Assembly: GCF_009811315.1 (NCBI RefSeq)
Contig: NZ_BLID01000005.1
Span: 1 to 64,000 of the forward strand
Origin: Vibrio atypicus
GTDB taxonomy: Bacteria; Pseudomonadota; Gammaproteobacteria; Enterobacterales; Vibrionaceae
Direction: 5' to 3'
DNA: 64,000 nt
Shown: positions 8,687 to 17,724 of the stretch, one piece after another
Layout: each line of letters opens with the position of its first letter
How positions within the stretch are numbered: position 1 is the stretch's first letter
Translations under genes and position numbers: made by a program
Notes under the pieces: model-generated
Seen by the model: only the letters and a program-made list of their open reading frames with translations
Database searches by the model: none
Told to the model about the DNA's origin: nothing

Positions 8687-9760
8687 ATGAAACAGAATAG
8701 TAAGCCTAAGAAAAAAAGTGATTACACTAAGCCGATAGCAATATCGGCTTCACTGCATGCGATCTTGTTCATTGCGCTTATCTGGGGAGCGGACTTCACG
8801 ATGTCGAAACCCGAGCCAACAGGGCAATTGGTTCAAGCCGTGGTGATCGATCCTGCACTTGTTAAACAACAAGCTCAGCAGATCCGTAGCCAACGTCAAG
8901 AAGCCGCAAAGAAAGAGCAAGATAGATTAGACAAGTTGCGTCGTGAGAGTGAACAGCTTGAGAAAAACCGTAAAGCCGAAGAAGAACGCATCCGCAAGCT
9001 AAAAGAACAGCAAGCGAAAGAAGCGAAAGCGACTCGTGAAGCAGAGCGTATGCGCATTGAAAAAGAGAAAGAACGCAAAGCCGAAGAAGAACGAGTACGC
9101 AAAGAGAAACAACGTGCTGAAAAGCTTGAAGCTGAGCGGAAAAAGAAAGAAGCCGAGGTTAAGAAGGCGGAAGAACAACGATTAGCGAAAGAGGCTGCGG
9201 TTGCCAAAGCTGAAAAAGAGCGTTTAGAACGTGAAAAAGCAGCGAAAGAAGCGCAAGAAAAAGCTAAACGTGAACGTGAAGCCGCTGAAAAAGCCGAGAA
9301 AGAGCGTATTGCTAAAGAGAAGGCTGCAAAAGAAGCGGCAGAAAAAGCCCGTAAAGAGAAAGAGCGCTTAGAGCAACTTGAACGCGAGCGCAAAGAGCAA
9401 GAAGCAGCTCTAAACGATATCTTTGCTGGCCTAGAAACAGAATCTGAGCAAAACAGTGATGCGCGCGGCCAGTTTGCGACGAGTGAAGCCAACCGCTACG
9501 GCGCTATTTACACCCAGCTTATCCAACAAAACTTATTGTTGGAGGACAGCTTTAGGGGAAAGTCGTGTAAGGTTAATTTGCGTTTGATCCCAACAGGATC
9601 GGGCGCCATTGTGGGTGATCTTAGCGTTCTAGATGGTGATAGCCGTCTATGTGCAGCAACAAAGCGTGCAGTAGCGCAGGTGGGGACGTTTCCTTTGCCA
9701 AAAGACCAAGATGTGGTCAGCAAGTTGAAGAATATCAATTTAACCGTAGTACCTGAGTAA
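8687..9760 (+). CDS. tolA: TolA, periplasm-spanning energy transmitter
   Basis: This 357-residue protein has one N-terminal membrane anchor ([20 protein letters not shown], about 17-38). A long Lys/Glu/Ala-rich helical domain II follows (about 60-250, repeated KAEEER-like heptads). A compact C-terminal domain III (about 260-357) contains a Cys pair (GKSCKVNL and SRLCAAT). Domain III contacts TolB, Pal and outer-membrane proteins. The length is ordinary for TolA. The repeat-rich domain gives a spurious long reverse-strand frame that I do not annotate. Confidence 0.95.
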   Translation: MKQNSKPKKKSDYTKPIAISASLHAILFIALIWGADFTMSKPEPTGQLVQAVVIDPALVKQQAQQIRSQRQEAAKKEQDRLDKLRRESEQLEKNRKAEEERIRKLKEQQAKEAKATREAERMRIEKEKERKAEEERVRKEKQRAEKLEAERKKKEAEVKKAEEQRLAKEAAVAKAEKERLEREKAAKEAQEKAKREREAAEKAEKERIAKEKAAKEAAEKARKEKERLEQLERERKEQEAALNDIFAGLETESEQNSDARGQFATSEANRYGAIYTQLIQQNLLLEDSFRGKSCKVNLRLIPTGSGAIVGDLSVLDGDSRLCAATKRAVAQVGTFPLPKDQDVVSKLKNINLTVVPE

Positions 9761-9773
9761 TAAGGAAAAGCTT

Positions 9774-11129
9774 GTGTTAAAGCGACTAATTTTAGGATGT
9801 ATGCTCACTGTGTTGGGCGCGTTTCAGGTAGCCAATGCGGCACTTGAACTTGTCATTACCGATGGTATCGATTCGGCACGACCAATCGCCATTGTTCCAT
9901 TCAAATGGGAAGGAGCAACTAAGCTACCGCAAGATGTGTCAGCTGTGATTGCCTCGGATTTACAACGTAGTGGTAAATTCAGCCCAGTTGCGACTAGCAA
10001 AATGCCTCAAACACCTTACAGTGAAGCTGAAGTGGATTTTGATGCATGGACAGGTCTTGGTGTTGATGCGTTATTAACCGGTAGCATTACGCAAAATGCA
10101 GAAGGCAATTATGTTATCAATTACCAACTGGTTGATGTAGTACGCGGTCAGTTGACGCAAGGTCAAGGAAAGGCGCTAAGTGCTGATGGCCAACTTGTAC
10201 TATCTAAGTACCATGTATTGTTCAACAAACGCGCAACCGTACCTAGCGAGCGACTACGTGAATACGCGCACCGTATCTCTGATCTTGTGTACCAAGAGCT
10301 TACTGGTGAACGCGGTGCTTTCTTAACGCGTATTGCTTATGTTGTTGTTAACGACAAAGACAAAAAATACCCATATCAACTACGTGTTGCTGACTACGAT
10401 GGTTACAACGAGCGTCTAGTGCTTCGTTCTAAACAGCCGCTAATGTCTCCAGCATGGTCGCCTGATGGACAAAAGCTGGCGTATGTGAGCTTCCAAAATG
10501 GTCAGGCAGAAATTTTCATCATGAATATCTATACCGGTGAGCGTGAGAAAGTAACCTCATACCCTCGTCATAATGGCGCACCAAGATTCTCGCCAGATGG
10601 CAATACGCTAGCCCTAGTTCTATCTAAAACCGGTAGCTTGCAAGTTTACACGTTGGACTTAAAAACTCGTAAGCTAACGCAAATAACTCGTGGTCGCTCA
10701 AATAACACTGAACCGTATTGGCATCCAGATGGTAAATCCCTTATCTTTACTTCGGATCGCGGCGGTCGTCCTCAGATCTATCAGGTTGATTTAGCAAATG
10801 GTTCTCCTAGCCGATTAACATGGCAGGGTAGCCAAAACCTAGGTGGTCAAATTACACCAGACGGCCGTTTCTTAGTAATGGTTAACCGTAGTAACTCTGG
10901 TTTTAATCTGGCGAAACAAGATTTGGAAACTGGCGCAGTACAGATTCTAACGAAGACTCTACTTGATGAGTCTCCAAGCATTGCACCAAATGGTGGAATG
11001 GTTATTTACAGCTCTATCTACAATAAAACCAACGTTCTTTCGATGGTTTCAATAGATGGTCGCTTTAAAGCTCGATTACCGGCAACAAATGGACGAGTTC
11101 GTGCGCCTGCATGGTCACCGTTTTTGTAG
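9774..11129 (+). CDS. tolB: TolB, periplasmic beta-propeller protein
   Basis: This 451-residue secreted protein has a cleavable signal peptide ([18 protein letters not shown] then ANA). An N-terminal alpha/beta domain comes next, then a six-bladed propeller with repeated motifs such as [27 protein letters not shown] and [14 protein letters not shown]. TolB shuttles between TolA and Pal. The start is the GTG at 9774, 7-8 bp after AAGGAAA. It lies 34 bp before pal. Confidence 0.96.
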   Translation: MLKRLILGCMLTVLGAFQVANAALELVITDGIDSARPIAIVPFKWEGATKLPQDVSAVIASDLQRSGKFSPVATSKMPQTPYSEAEVDFDAWTGLGVDALLTGSITQNAEGNYVINYQLVDVVRGQLTQGQGKALSADGQLVLSKYHVLFNKRATVPSERLREYAHRISDLVYQELTGERGAFLTRIAYVVVNDKDKKYPYQLRVADYDGYNERLVLRSKQPLMSPAWSPDGQKLAYVSFQNGQAEIFIMNIYTGEREKVTSYPRHNGAPRFSPDGNTLALVLSKTGSLQVYTLDLKTRKLTQITRGRSNNTEPYWHPDGKSLIFTSDRGGRPQIYQVDLANGSPSRLTWQGSQNLGGQITPDGRFLVMVNRSNSGFNLAKQDLETGAVQILTKTLLDESPSIAPNGGMVIYSSIYNKTNVLSMVSIDGRFKARLPATNGRVRAPAWSPFL

Positions 11130-11163
11130 CAAGTAAGTATCAATAAGTAAGGAAAAAACAACA

Positions 11164-11691
11164 ATGCAACTAAACAAAGTTCTTAAAGGGCTACTGATTG
11201 CGCTACCAGTACTGGCTGTTACAGCTTGTAGTTCAAGCGATGACGCAGCAAACGCTTCTGGTTCTACAGAAACTAACCAATCTCAAACGACTGACGGTAC
11301 AGTAGTATCTCCAATCGATGAGAACAGCCTACTGACAGAGCAAGAGCTAAAAGAACAAGCTCTACGCGAAACTCAGACTATCTACTTCGCGTTTGACAAC
11401 GCAACTATCGCAGGCGACTACGAAGAAATGCTAGCAGCACACGCAGCATTCCTAAGCAAAAACCCTGCTCTACAAGTTACTGTAGAAGGTCACGCAGATG
11501 AGCGCGGTACTCCTGAGTACAACATCGCACTAGGTGAGCGTCGTGCAACTGCAGTTGCTAAGTACCTTCAAGCACTAGGTGTTCAAGCGGACCAAATCTC
11601 GATTGTTAGCTACGGCGAAGAGAAGCCTCTTCTTCTAGGTCAATCTGAAGATGTATACGCTAAGAACCGTCGTGCTGTTCTAGTATACTAA
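11164..11691 (+). CDS. pal: Pal, peptidoglycan-associated outer-membrane lipoprotein
   Basis: This 175-residue lipoprotein has a type II signal peptide with lipobox LAVTACSS, giving a lipidated Cys near residue 22. A Ser/Thr/Asn-rich linker leads to a C-terminal OmpA-like domain. The peptidoglycan-binding motif [19 protein letters not shown] is near residues 103-121. Pal ties the outer membrane to the wall and is mobilised by TolB. Confidence 0.97.
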   Translation: MQLNKVLKGLLIALPVLAVTACSSSDDAANASGSTETNQSQTTDGTVVSPIDENSLLTEQELKEQALRETQTIYFAFDNATIAGDYEEMLAAHAAFLSKNPALQVTVEGHADERGTPEYNIALGERRATAVAKYLQALGVQADQISIVSYGEEKPLLLGQSEDVYAKNRRAVLVY

Positions 11692-11706
11692 TTAAGGAAT
11701 ATCCTT

Positions 11707-12483
11707 ATGTTCAGTAACCTAAAGCGCGTTGTTACGCTTACGTTACTGGCAAGTGCAGCGGGCCCTGTGTTCGCTGCACCAGCTCCAGTATCCGATTTAA
11801 GTGGCAGTAATTCAGCAACGACATCATCTGTTCGTTCAAATGAAACGGACGTGCAGCGCCTTGAGCGTTTGCTTGAAAACCGCAACCGCGTTCAATTGCA
11901 GATGCAGCAGCAACTGGATGAGATGGCTCTTGAGATCAGTGAGCTACGTGGTCAATTGGAAAAGAACAACTATGACATGCAGCAAATGTTGCAGCGTCAA
12001 AGAGAGTTGTTTATTGAATTAGACAAAGTGCGTGGTCAAGTGAGTGCTGCTCCGGTAGCGGCTGTTAAAGCTGACGACGCGACTAAGAAGTCGACAGGTG
12101 GCACATTCAGCTCGAATGCGGATGAGCAAACCGCTTATCAAGACGCTGTCGATCTTATCTTGAAAAAACGTGACTATACGGGCGCAATTGCTGCGTTCCA
12201 ACAGTTCCAAAAAGATTACCCAGACTCTTCTTTTACCTCTAACTCTCACTATTGGTTAGGTCAGCTCTATTTTGCTAAAAAGCAAGATAAAGAAGCGGTA
12301 AAGAGCTTTGCAGCCGTGATCTCTTATAAAGATTCAAACAAGCGGGCAGATGCCTTGGTGAAATTAGGTGATATTGCTAGCCGCAATAATAATGCAGAGC
12401 AAGCGAACAAGTATTATCAACAAGTATTAAGCGAATATCCTGACAGTGCGTCAGCAAAACTCGCGAAAGAGCGTATTAAATAA
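11707..12483 (+). CDS. cpoB: CpoB (YbgF), coordinator of wall synthesis and outer-membrane constriction
   Basis: This 258-residue secreted protein has a signal peptide (about 1-23, ending VFAAPAP). A coiled-coil trimerisation region (about 45-110, RLERLLENRNRVQLQMQQQL) is followed by C-terminal TPR repeats (about 135-258, AYQDAVDLILKKRDYTGAI and following). CpoB links TolA to PBP1B-LpoB at the septum. It closes the tol-pal operon and is followed by a terminator. Confidence 0.95.
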   Translation: MFSNLKRVVTLTLLASAAGPVFAAPAPVSDLSGSNSATTSSVRSNETDVQRLERLLENRNRVQLQMQQQLDEMALEISELRGQLEKNNYDMQQMLQRQRELFIELDKVRGQVSAAPVAAVKADDATKKSTGGTFSSNADEQTAYQDAVDLILKKRDYTGAIAAFQQFQKDYPDSSFTSNSHYWLGQLYFAKKQDKEAVKSFAAVISYKDSNKRADALVKLGDIASRNNNAEQANKYYQQVLSEYPDSASAKLAKERIK

Positions 12484-12489
12484 ATTAAG

Positions 12490-12514
12490 AGGAGTGCCAA
12501 CGCACTCCTTTTTG
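12490..12514 (+). terminator. Terminator of the tol-pal operon
   Basis: GGAGTGC-caac-GCACTCC is a perfect 7-bp stem with a 4-nt loop, followed by TTTTTG. It begins 6-7 bp after the cpoB stop codon. Confidence 0.9.
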
Positions 12515-12619
12515 TTGGCTGATTAACAAGCTTCTAAGTAATTCCCCTATACACTGGCATCTTGATTCCGCTTGAGGTTACAATACTCGGATTACCGGAA
12601 GTTGCGTAGAGCAAGAGCA

Positions 12620-13681
12620 ATGAGCCACATTTTAGACAAAATTGACACTGTATACCCATTCCCACCAAAACCGATCCCTCTTACAGACGACGAAAAACAA
12701 GCGTATATCGCCAATATTAAAAAGCTTCTGAAAGAGAAAGATGCGGTTTTAATCGCACACTACTATACCGATCCAGAGATCCAAGCTCTCGCTGAAGAAA
12801 CGGGCGGTTTCGTTGGTGATTCGCTTGAAATGGCTAAGTTTGGTAACCGTCATCCAGCGAGCACGCTGATCATTGGCGGTGTTCGTTTTATGGGGGAGTC
12901 TGCCAAGATTCTTACTCCAGAAAAACGTATTTTAATGCCAACATTGGAAGCTGAATGTTCTTTGGACTTAGGCTGTCCTGCGGATAAGTTCTCTGAGTTC
13001 TGTGATGCTCACCCTGACCATACGGTTGTTGTGTATGCCAACACATCTGCTGCGGTAAAAGCGCGCGCAGATTGGGTGGTAACATCAAGTATTGCTCTAG
13101 AAATCGTTGAGCACCTAGATGCGGAAGATAAACCAATCATCTGGGGCCCAGATCGCCACTTAGGCTCTTACATTTCAAACAAGACTGGCGCAGATATGCT
13201 GCTATGGCAAGGCGAGTGTATCGTTCACGACGAATTCTCTGCTGATGCGCTACGCAAGATGAAAGGGCTCTATCCTGAAGCGGCCATTCTTGTTCACCCA
13301 GAATCACCAGCAAGTGTTGTTGAACTGGCGGATGCCGTTGGTTCAACTAGCCAGCTTATTAAGGCGGCGAAAGAGCTACCACAGAAGAAGATGATCGTTG
13401 CAACGGACAAAGGTATCTTCTTTAAGATGCAACAATTAGTACCAGAAAAGGAACTGATTGAAGCGCCAACAGCAGGCGCAGGTGCAACTTGTCGTAGCTG
13501 TGCGCATTGTCCTTGGATGGCAATGAACGGTCTTAAAGCGATTGAAAGTGCCTTGCGAGATGGCGGTGAAGAGCATGAGATTTTCGTAGACGAAGAGCTT
13601 CGCGTTAAGTCGCTCGTTCCTCTTAATCGCATGCTTGATTTCGCTGAGCAGTTAAATCTGCAAGTGAAGGGTAACGCCTAA
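12620..13681 (+). CDS. nadA: Quinolinate synthase A
   Basis: This 353-residue iron-sulfur enzyme condenses iminoaspartate with dihydroxyacetone phosphate to quinolinate in de novo NAD synthesis. Conserved pieces include [18 protein letters not shown] (about 43-60), the Cys in [11 protein letters not shown], and [18 protein letters not shown] near 288-305. The last holds one of the three cluster cysteines. I start at ATG 12620, which gives [18 protein letters not shown]. The longer frame from 12572 adds residues not seen in the family. Confidence 0.95.
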   Translation: MSHILDKIDTVYPFPPKPIPLTDDEKQAYIANIKKLLKEKDAVLIAHYYTDPEIQALAEETGGFVGDSLEMAKFGNRHPASTLIIGGVRFMGESAKILTPEKRILMPTLEAECSLDLGCPADKFSEFCDAHPDHTVVVYANTSAAVKARADWVVTSSIALEIVEHLDAEDKPIIWGPDRHLGSYISNKTGADMLLWQGECIVHDEFSADALRKMKGLYPEAAILVHPESPASVVELADAVGSTSQLIKAAKELPQKKMIVATDKGIFFKMQQLVPEKELIEAPTAGAGATCRSCAHCPWMAMNGLKAIESALRDGGEEHEIFVDEELRVKSLVPLNRMLDFAEQLNLQVKGNA

Positions 13682-13710
13682 TCTAGAGTGACCCACATCA
13701 CATATATAAA

Positions 13711-13735
13711 GCCAGCTCAATGAGCTGGTTTTTTT
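13711..13735 (+). terminator. Terminator after nadA
   Basis: CCAGCTC-aat-GAGCTGG is a perfect 7-bp stem with a 3-nt loop, followed by seven T residues. An ATG immediately after the T-tract (13736) opens a frame into the next gene, but it would leave no room for a promoter or leader, so I do not use it as the start. Confidence 0.9.
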
Positions 13736-13786
13736 ATGTCTGCTTTTTCCTTTATATTCACAAGCTTGATGAATAGGGGTGTGAAT

Positions 13787-14830
13787 ATGGCCGTTTGGTT
13801 GTTTATGAAGAAGTGGTTCAGGTCGCATGTGTTTCGGTTAAGTAACCGTAACTTACTGATCTTGAGTCTACTCTATGTCGTCATTTCTTGGCTGCTTTTG
13901 AAAGCCTCCGGAGAACAATCGCTCACGAATGAATTCTCTACATTCATTTACTACTTAATGGTCACAGCATCAACGGTTGGCTATGGCGATTATTCACCGT
14001 CTTCGGATGCAGGCAAGTGGGTCGTGGTGCTGTTTGTGATTCCTGGAGGCTTGAGCTTGTTTGCTGCCTTGTTGGGGCGAATCGCAAGTGGGGCGATAGA
14101 GTATTGGCGTGCTGGAATTTTGGGTAAACGGAGAGTTCGTGTGGAAAATCATATTTTGTTGTTAGGTTGGAACGGTCAGCGCACGACGCATTTGATTCGT
14201 ATGCTGCAACATGAAGAAGAAGGCAAAAGACCGATCGTTCTTTGTAGCCGATCAGACATCGAAAACCCGCTGCCGGGTGAAATCAATTTTGTCAAAGTGA
14301 CTAGCTACACTGACAGCCAACAAATGAAGTTGGCGAAGGTATCGCAAGCGAGCTGTATTATTGTCGATAATCTAGAAGATGACATTACTCTGTCTGCATC
14401 ACTTTACTGCGCCAACATCAACCCAGACGCTCATTTACTGGCATATTTTAAAGATGATGCGCTTGGGCATTTACTCAGTCAGCATTGCCCGAAAGCGGAG
14501 TGTATTCCTGCGGTTGGAGCGGAAATGCTAGCGAAAGCGGCAGTCGATCCTGGCTCTAGTGCTTTACACCAAGAATTACTCGCTTCAACCCGAGGCATGA
14601 CGCAGTACTCAACTTGTTACCCTGCAAACGAAAGTGAAACCTCGGTGGAATCCATTTTCACTTTTATTAAGAAAAAATACCAAGCGACATTAATTGCAAT
14701 GGATATTGGCAATGGCATTGAGCTCAATCCTGATTTGGAACGAAAAGTGCCTGCCGGCAGCAAGCTATTTTATATTGCAGATGAACGAATTGACTCGTTT
14801 GACTGGACGTCAATGAACAAGGAAAAATAA
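13787..14830 (+). CDS. Two-helix potassium channel with TrkA-N-like cytoplasmic domain
   Basis: The 347-residue protein has two membrane helices (about 26-45 and 85-110) flanking a pore helix and a selectivity filter TVGYGDYSP, the potassium signature. A Rossmann-type RCK/TrkA-N domain follows (about 120-260, starting HILLLGWNGQRTTHLIRML). RCK domains gate channels by binding nucleotides or ions. I prefer ATG 13787, which has AGGGG about 7 bp upstream, over 13736 inside the terminator tail. Its stop overlaps the next start by one base. It heads a four-gene module with DUF350, DUF1190 and ATP-grasp genes. The gating ligand is unknown. Confidence 0.88.
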   Translation: MAVWLFMKKWFRSHVFRLSNRNLLILSLLYVVISWLLLKASGEQSLTNEFSTFIYYLMVTASTVGYGDYSPSSDAGKWVVVLFVIPGGLSLFAALLGRIASGAIEYWRAGILGKRRVRVENHILLLGWNGQRTTHLIRMLQHEEEGKRPIVLCSRSDIENPLPGEINFVKVTSYTDSQQMKLAKVSQASCIIVDNLEDDITLSASLYCANINPDAHLLAYFKDDALGHLLSQHCPKAECIPAVGAEMLAKAAVDPGSSALHQELLASTRGMTQYSTCYPANESETSVESIFTFIKKKYQATLIAMDIGNGIELNPDLERKVPAGSKLFYIADERIDSFDWTSMNKEK

Positions 14831-15246
14831 TGGAAATGTTATCTGGCCTACTCGCAGGCTTCCCAAACTTCGCGCTTTATTTTGGCTTATCCATCTTATT
14901 TGTGCTGGCGTTTAAGTTTATCTATGTTCGCTTAACGCCTTATGACGAGTGGCAATTAATTAAAGACAAACAAAACACCACAGCAGCCATTGCATTAAGT
15001 GGTGCATTTTTAGGTTACTGTTTGGCTATCGCGGGGGCGGCGAAAAACTCCGTTAACCTGCTGGACTTTGCGGTTTGGGGGCTGGTGGCTATGGTCGCTC
15101 AAATGATGGCGTTTGCTATTGTTCGTTTTGTTCTTGTTCCTAAAATTGCAGAGCGTGTCGAAAACGACGAGTTACCTGCGGGGATTGTTTTAGCAACGGT
15201 GTCTATTTCTATCGGCGTACTTAACGCTGCGTGTATGTCGTACTAG
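14830..15246 (+). CDS. DUF350 membrane protein (YjfL-like)
   Basis: This 138-residue protein has four hydrophobic segments arranged as two repeats of about 65 residues (helices near 15-33, 52-70, 80-105 and 115-135), the layout of DUF350 proteins such as E. coli YjfL. Small residues are frequent in the helices. No enzymatic motif is seen. The start codon shares its A with the stop of the channel gene (TAATG), so translation is coupled. Its fixed company with DUF1190 and ATP-grasp genes suggests a membrane part of the same system. Confidence 0.82.
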   Translation: MEMLSGLLAGFPNFALYFGLSILFVLAFKFIYVRLTPYDEWQLIKDKQNTTAAIALSGAFLGYCLAIAGAAKNSVNLLDFAVWGLVAMVAQMMAFAIVRFVLVPKIAERVENDELPAGIVLATVSISIGVLNAACMSY

Positions 15247-15254
15247 GGGGCAGG

Positions 15255-15812
15255 ATGAAACGCAGTTCTAATGTCCAACGCCCTTCAATGGAAAAGGCGC
15301 TTGGTAAAGCCTTTCCGTTTGTTATGTTTGGCGGCTTTATGATCTTCTCTCAGTACGAGTCGAAGACAGAGGGCGCGATCTATTATGATGCTAACGAGTG
15401 CCAAGATAACAACCCGGAAGAAGCACAGCAGTGTGAATTGGCTTACCAAGATGCGATGGATGAAGCCGAGCGAAGCGCACCAAGATACAAAACAGAACGT
15501 GAGTGCGAATATGACTTTCGTGAAGATGATTGCTACTACAGCTCACGTTACTTTTCTTATATTCCTCGAATGAGCGGTTTTTTCTATTCTACCGATTTAG
15601 ATGATTTCGACGGTTATAAGAAGCGTTATTACTCACAGCCAATGTATCGATTTAAGAAAGGCTATTACTCTGGTACTGGTAGCTTTTACGGCTCTCACCG
15701 AGTTCAAACGGTGAAAATGTCGAGCGGTAGCTTACGCAAAGGTGGCACCATTGGAAAGGCTATGTCTCGTGGTGGTTTTGGTAAAGCGGTCTCGTCTAGT
15801 CGTGGCGGGTAA
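15255..15812 (+). CDS. DUF1190 protein (YjfM/YgiB-like) with Gly-Gly C-terminus
   Basis: The 185-residue protein starts at ATG 15255 behind GGGGGCAGG; the earlier frame start at 15231 lies inside the previous gene. A short hydrophobic stretch (AFPFVMFGGFMIFSQ, about 20-34) could anchor it. An acidic Cys-containing region (four Cys, about 50-95) and a Tyr-rich segment follow. The tail is rich in Gly, Ser and Lys and ends SSSRGG at the stop codon. The family is DUF1190, of unknown function. Its neighbour is a glutathionylspermidine-synthase-like ATP-grasp enzyme, which in known cases joins a glycine carboxylate to an amine. Confidence 0.82.
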   Translation: MKRSSNVQRPSMEKALGKAFPFVMFGGFMIFSQYESKTEGAIYYDANECQDNNPEEAQQCELAYQDAMDEAERSAPRYKTERECEYDFREDDCYYSSRYFSYIPRMSGFFYSTDLDDFDGYKKRYYSQPMYRFKKGYYSGTGSFYGSHRVQTVKMSSGSLRKGGTIGKAMSRGGFGKAVSSSRGG

Positions 15813-15814
15813 CA

Positions 15815-16978
15815 ATGCTAAGGCGTGATATCAAAGAGAGAGCGAATTGGAAAGCGCTGGCACAAAGGTATGGGTTTGGTTTTCATTCAATGTACGATCA
15901 ACCCTACTGGGACGAATCGGCTTTCTACCAATTTAACCTCCAGCAAATAGAACAAGATCTCGAAGCTCCGACGGAAGAACTGCACCAGATGTGTTTGTCG
16001 ATTGTCGATAAAGTGGTGCATGACGAGCAGTTACTGACTCGCTTTGCTATTCCTAGCTCTATGTGGGGAGAGGTGCGCTCATCATGGATGCGTAAAGAGC
16101 CTTCACTCTACTCTCGACTCGATTTCGCTTACAACGGCACTGGGCCGGCGAAGCTCTATGAAAACAACGCTGACACGCCCACCTCGTTATTTGAGACTGC
16201 CTTTTGGCAATGGCTCTGGTTAGAAGACATTGTTAATCAAGGGAATATGCCTCGCTCGGCCGATCAGTTTAATATCTTACAAGACTTTCTCATTGAGCGT
16301 TTTAGAGAAATCGCCACGCTTCAACCTGGGCAAATGTTGCATTTCTCTTGCTGCAAATATACCGAAGAAGACAAAGGCACCGTTCAGTATCTTGAAGATT
16401 GCGCCAAAGAAGCAGGATTACAAACGGCCTTTGTTTATGTCGAAGATATTGGTGTAGATGCCAATGGCCAATTTGTGGATAGTAATAACCGCCTCATTCG
16501 TTGGATGTTTAAGCTCTACCCTTGGGAGTTTATGTTTGAGGATCAATACTCTGCGCATTTAGCGTCAGCCAAAGTGAACTGGCTTGAACCTATGTGGAAG
16601 TCGGTGCTATCTAATAAAGCTTTACTGCCATTATTGTGGAAAGAGTTTGAAGGCCACCCCAATCTTTTACCTGCTTACTTTGGCAAAGATCGTAAAGCGA
16701 ATGCTTTGACGGATTACGTTATTAAGCCATTGTTTTCACGAGAAGGGGCGAATATTGAAATTGTCCGAGGAGGGCAGTCTGTGATCAAAACAGCAGGGCC
16801 TTATACTTCTGATGATGTGATCATTCAACAATATTGTCCTTTGCCTAAGTTTGGTGAGAACCACACCTTAGTCGGTAGCTGGCTGGTGAATGATCGAGCG
16901 GCAGGCATTTCGATTCGTGAAGACGCCTCGCTCGTCACGCAAGATATGGCGAGATATATCCCACATGTCATCATCTAA
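15815..16978 (+). CDS. Glutathionylspermidine synthase-family ATP-grasp enzyme (YjfC/YgiC-like)
   Basis: The 387-residue protein matches the stand-alone ATP-grasp synthetase domain of glutathionylspermidine synthases, as in E. coli YjfC and YgiC. Recognisable parts are YNGTGPKLYENNADTPTS-like sequence near residues 108-128 (here YNGTGPAKLYENNADTP), YVIKPLFSREGANIEI near 304-319, and the C-terminal VGSWLVNDRAAGISIRED. The amidase domain of full GspS enzymes is absent. It starts 2 bp after the DUF1190 gene. By family it should form an amide bond using ATP; the true substrates are not known. It ends at a strong terminator. Confidence 0.85.
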   Translation: MLRRDIKERANWKALAQRYGFGFHSMYDQPYWDESAFYQFNLQQIEQDLEAPTEELHQMCLSIVDKVVHDEQLLTRFAIPSSMWGEVRSSWMRKEPSLYSRLDFAYNGTGPAKLYENNADTPTSLFETAFWQWLWLEDIVNQGNMPRSADQFNILQDFLIERFREIATLQPGQMLHFSCCKYTEEDKGTVQYLEDCAKEAGLQTAFVYVEDIGVDANGQFVDSNNRLIRWMFKLYPWEFMFEDQYSAHLASAKVNWLEPMWKSVLSNKALLPLLWKEFEGHPNLLPAYFGKDRKANALTDYVIKPLFSREGANIEIVRGGQSVIKTAGPYTSDDVIIQQYCPLPKFGENHTLVGSWLVNDRAAGISIREDASLVTQDMARYIPHVII

Positions 16979-17004
16979 AAAAGGGGCGAAATTCGCCCCT
17001 TTTT
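16977..17004. terminator. Bidirectional terminator between convergent genes
   Basis: AAAAAGGGGCGA-aat-TCGCCCCTTTTT is a perfect stem with A- and T-tracts on both sides. It can end the ATP-grasp operon on the plus strand and the UPF0149 gene on the minus strand. Confidence 0.92.
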
Positions 17005-17028
17005 GCATATTTTATAGCAAGCTAAACT

Positions 17029-17610
17029 TTATTTTGTTTCAACCAATGCCGCGCCGCGCATCGTTAAACCACAAAGCATCATAGGTACAGAGTTAAAGAT
17101 TTCAGTAAACTGATCTAAACCTTCCATACCTTGCTCGCTCAATGTCGCGATAGAGGTTTCAGGATCATACAACATGCTAAGTGACAGCAGTACGCCACCA
17201 AGTAGTGCGCTATCTTCGCTGTCTTCTGGCATGATGGTTTCCCAATCATCACGCGCAAGCTGCCAACCTTGAAGGAAGCCTTCACAAAAATCACGGCTCG
17301 CTTCATTGACGATCTCTTCTTCATCTAGCGCGCAAGACTCAGGCCATTGCCACTCGTTATCTAACAAGGCTGGACGGTACTCATTCCAAAGAGCAACGAT
17401 CAGCTCGACATACGTTTCAAACTGTTCGCCACAAGAAAAAGGTGCAGCATCTTCACCGCCCCATAAGAAGGGCAGCCACTCTTCAGGTGGTAAAACGTTC
17501 GGTGCAGTTGCCATAGCGGTTACAAAACCACGCGTTTTTGCTTCGTTGATCAGCTTGTCTTGTAGCTCAGGTAGAGCAAGAAGGTCTGTAAGGCTCAATG
17601 TAAATACCAT
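17029..17610 (-). CDS. UPF0149 (YecA/YgfB) family protein
   Basis: The 193-residue acidic helical protein has family signatures such as FCEGFLQGWQLARDDW (about 119-134) and PEEWLPFLWGGED. The usual start is MVFTLSLTDLLALPELQ at 17610; the frame runs further upstream but that part is low-complexity leader overlapping the divergent promoter region. The C-terminal metal-binding SEC-C tail of YecA is absent. In E. coli, YgfB has been linked to gene regulation, but this paralogue's function is unknown. It is divergent from the kinase gene starting 115 bp away. Confidence 0.82.
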   Translation of the reverse strand: MVFTLSLTDLLALPELQDKLINEAKTRGFVTAMATAPNVLPPEEWLPFLWGGEDAAPFSCGEQFETYVELIVALWNEYRPALLDNEWQWPESCALDEEEIVNEASRDFCEGFLQGWQLARDDWETIMPEDSEDSALLGGVLLSLSMLYDPETSIATLSEQGMEGLDQFTEIFNSVPMMLCGLTMRGAALVETK

Positions 17611-17724
17611 AAATGTGATTGAGTTGTGATTGCGCAATGTTAACAGGCGATGTGGGCGATAAAAAGGTTGAAGGTACCAAATATTCACTATAATTTTTGG
17701 TAAACAACAAAAATTCAATTGGTT

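Noticed and set aside
8896..9492. A 198-codon open frame on the minus strand inside tolA
   Set aside because: It is a shadow of the Lys/Glu/Ala-rich repeat of TolA domain II; the predicted protein is Ser/Arg/Phe low complexity, with no start signal or family match.
12562..12584. TTGATT and TACAAT as a nadA promoter
   Set aside because: The two elements are only 11 bp apart, too close for a sigma-70 promoter; the real promoter is not evident.
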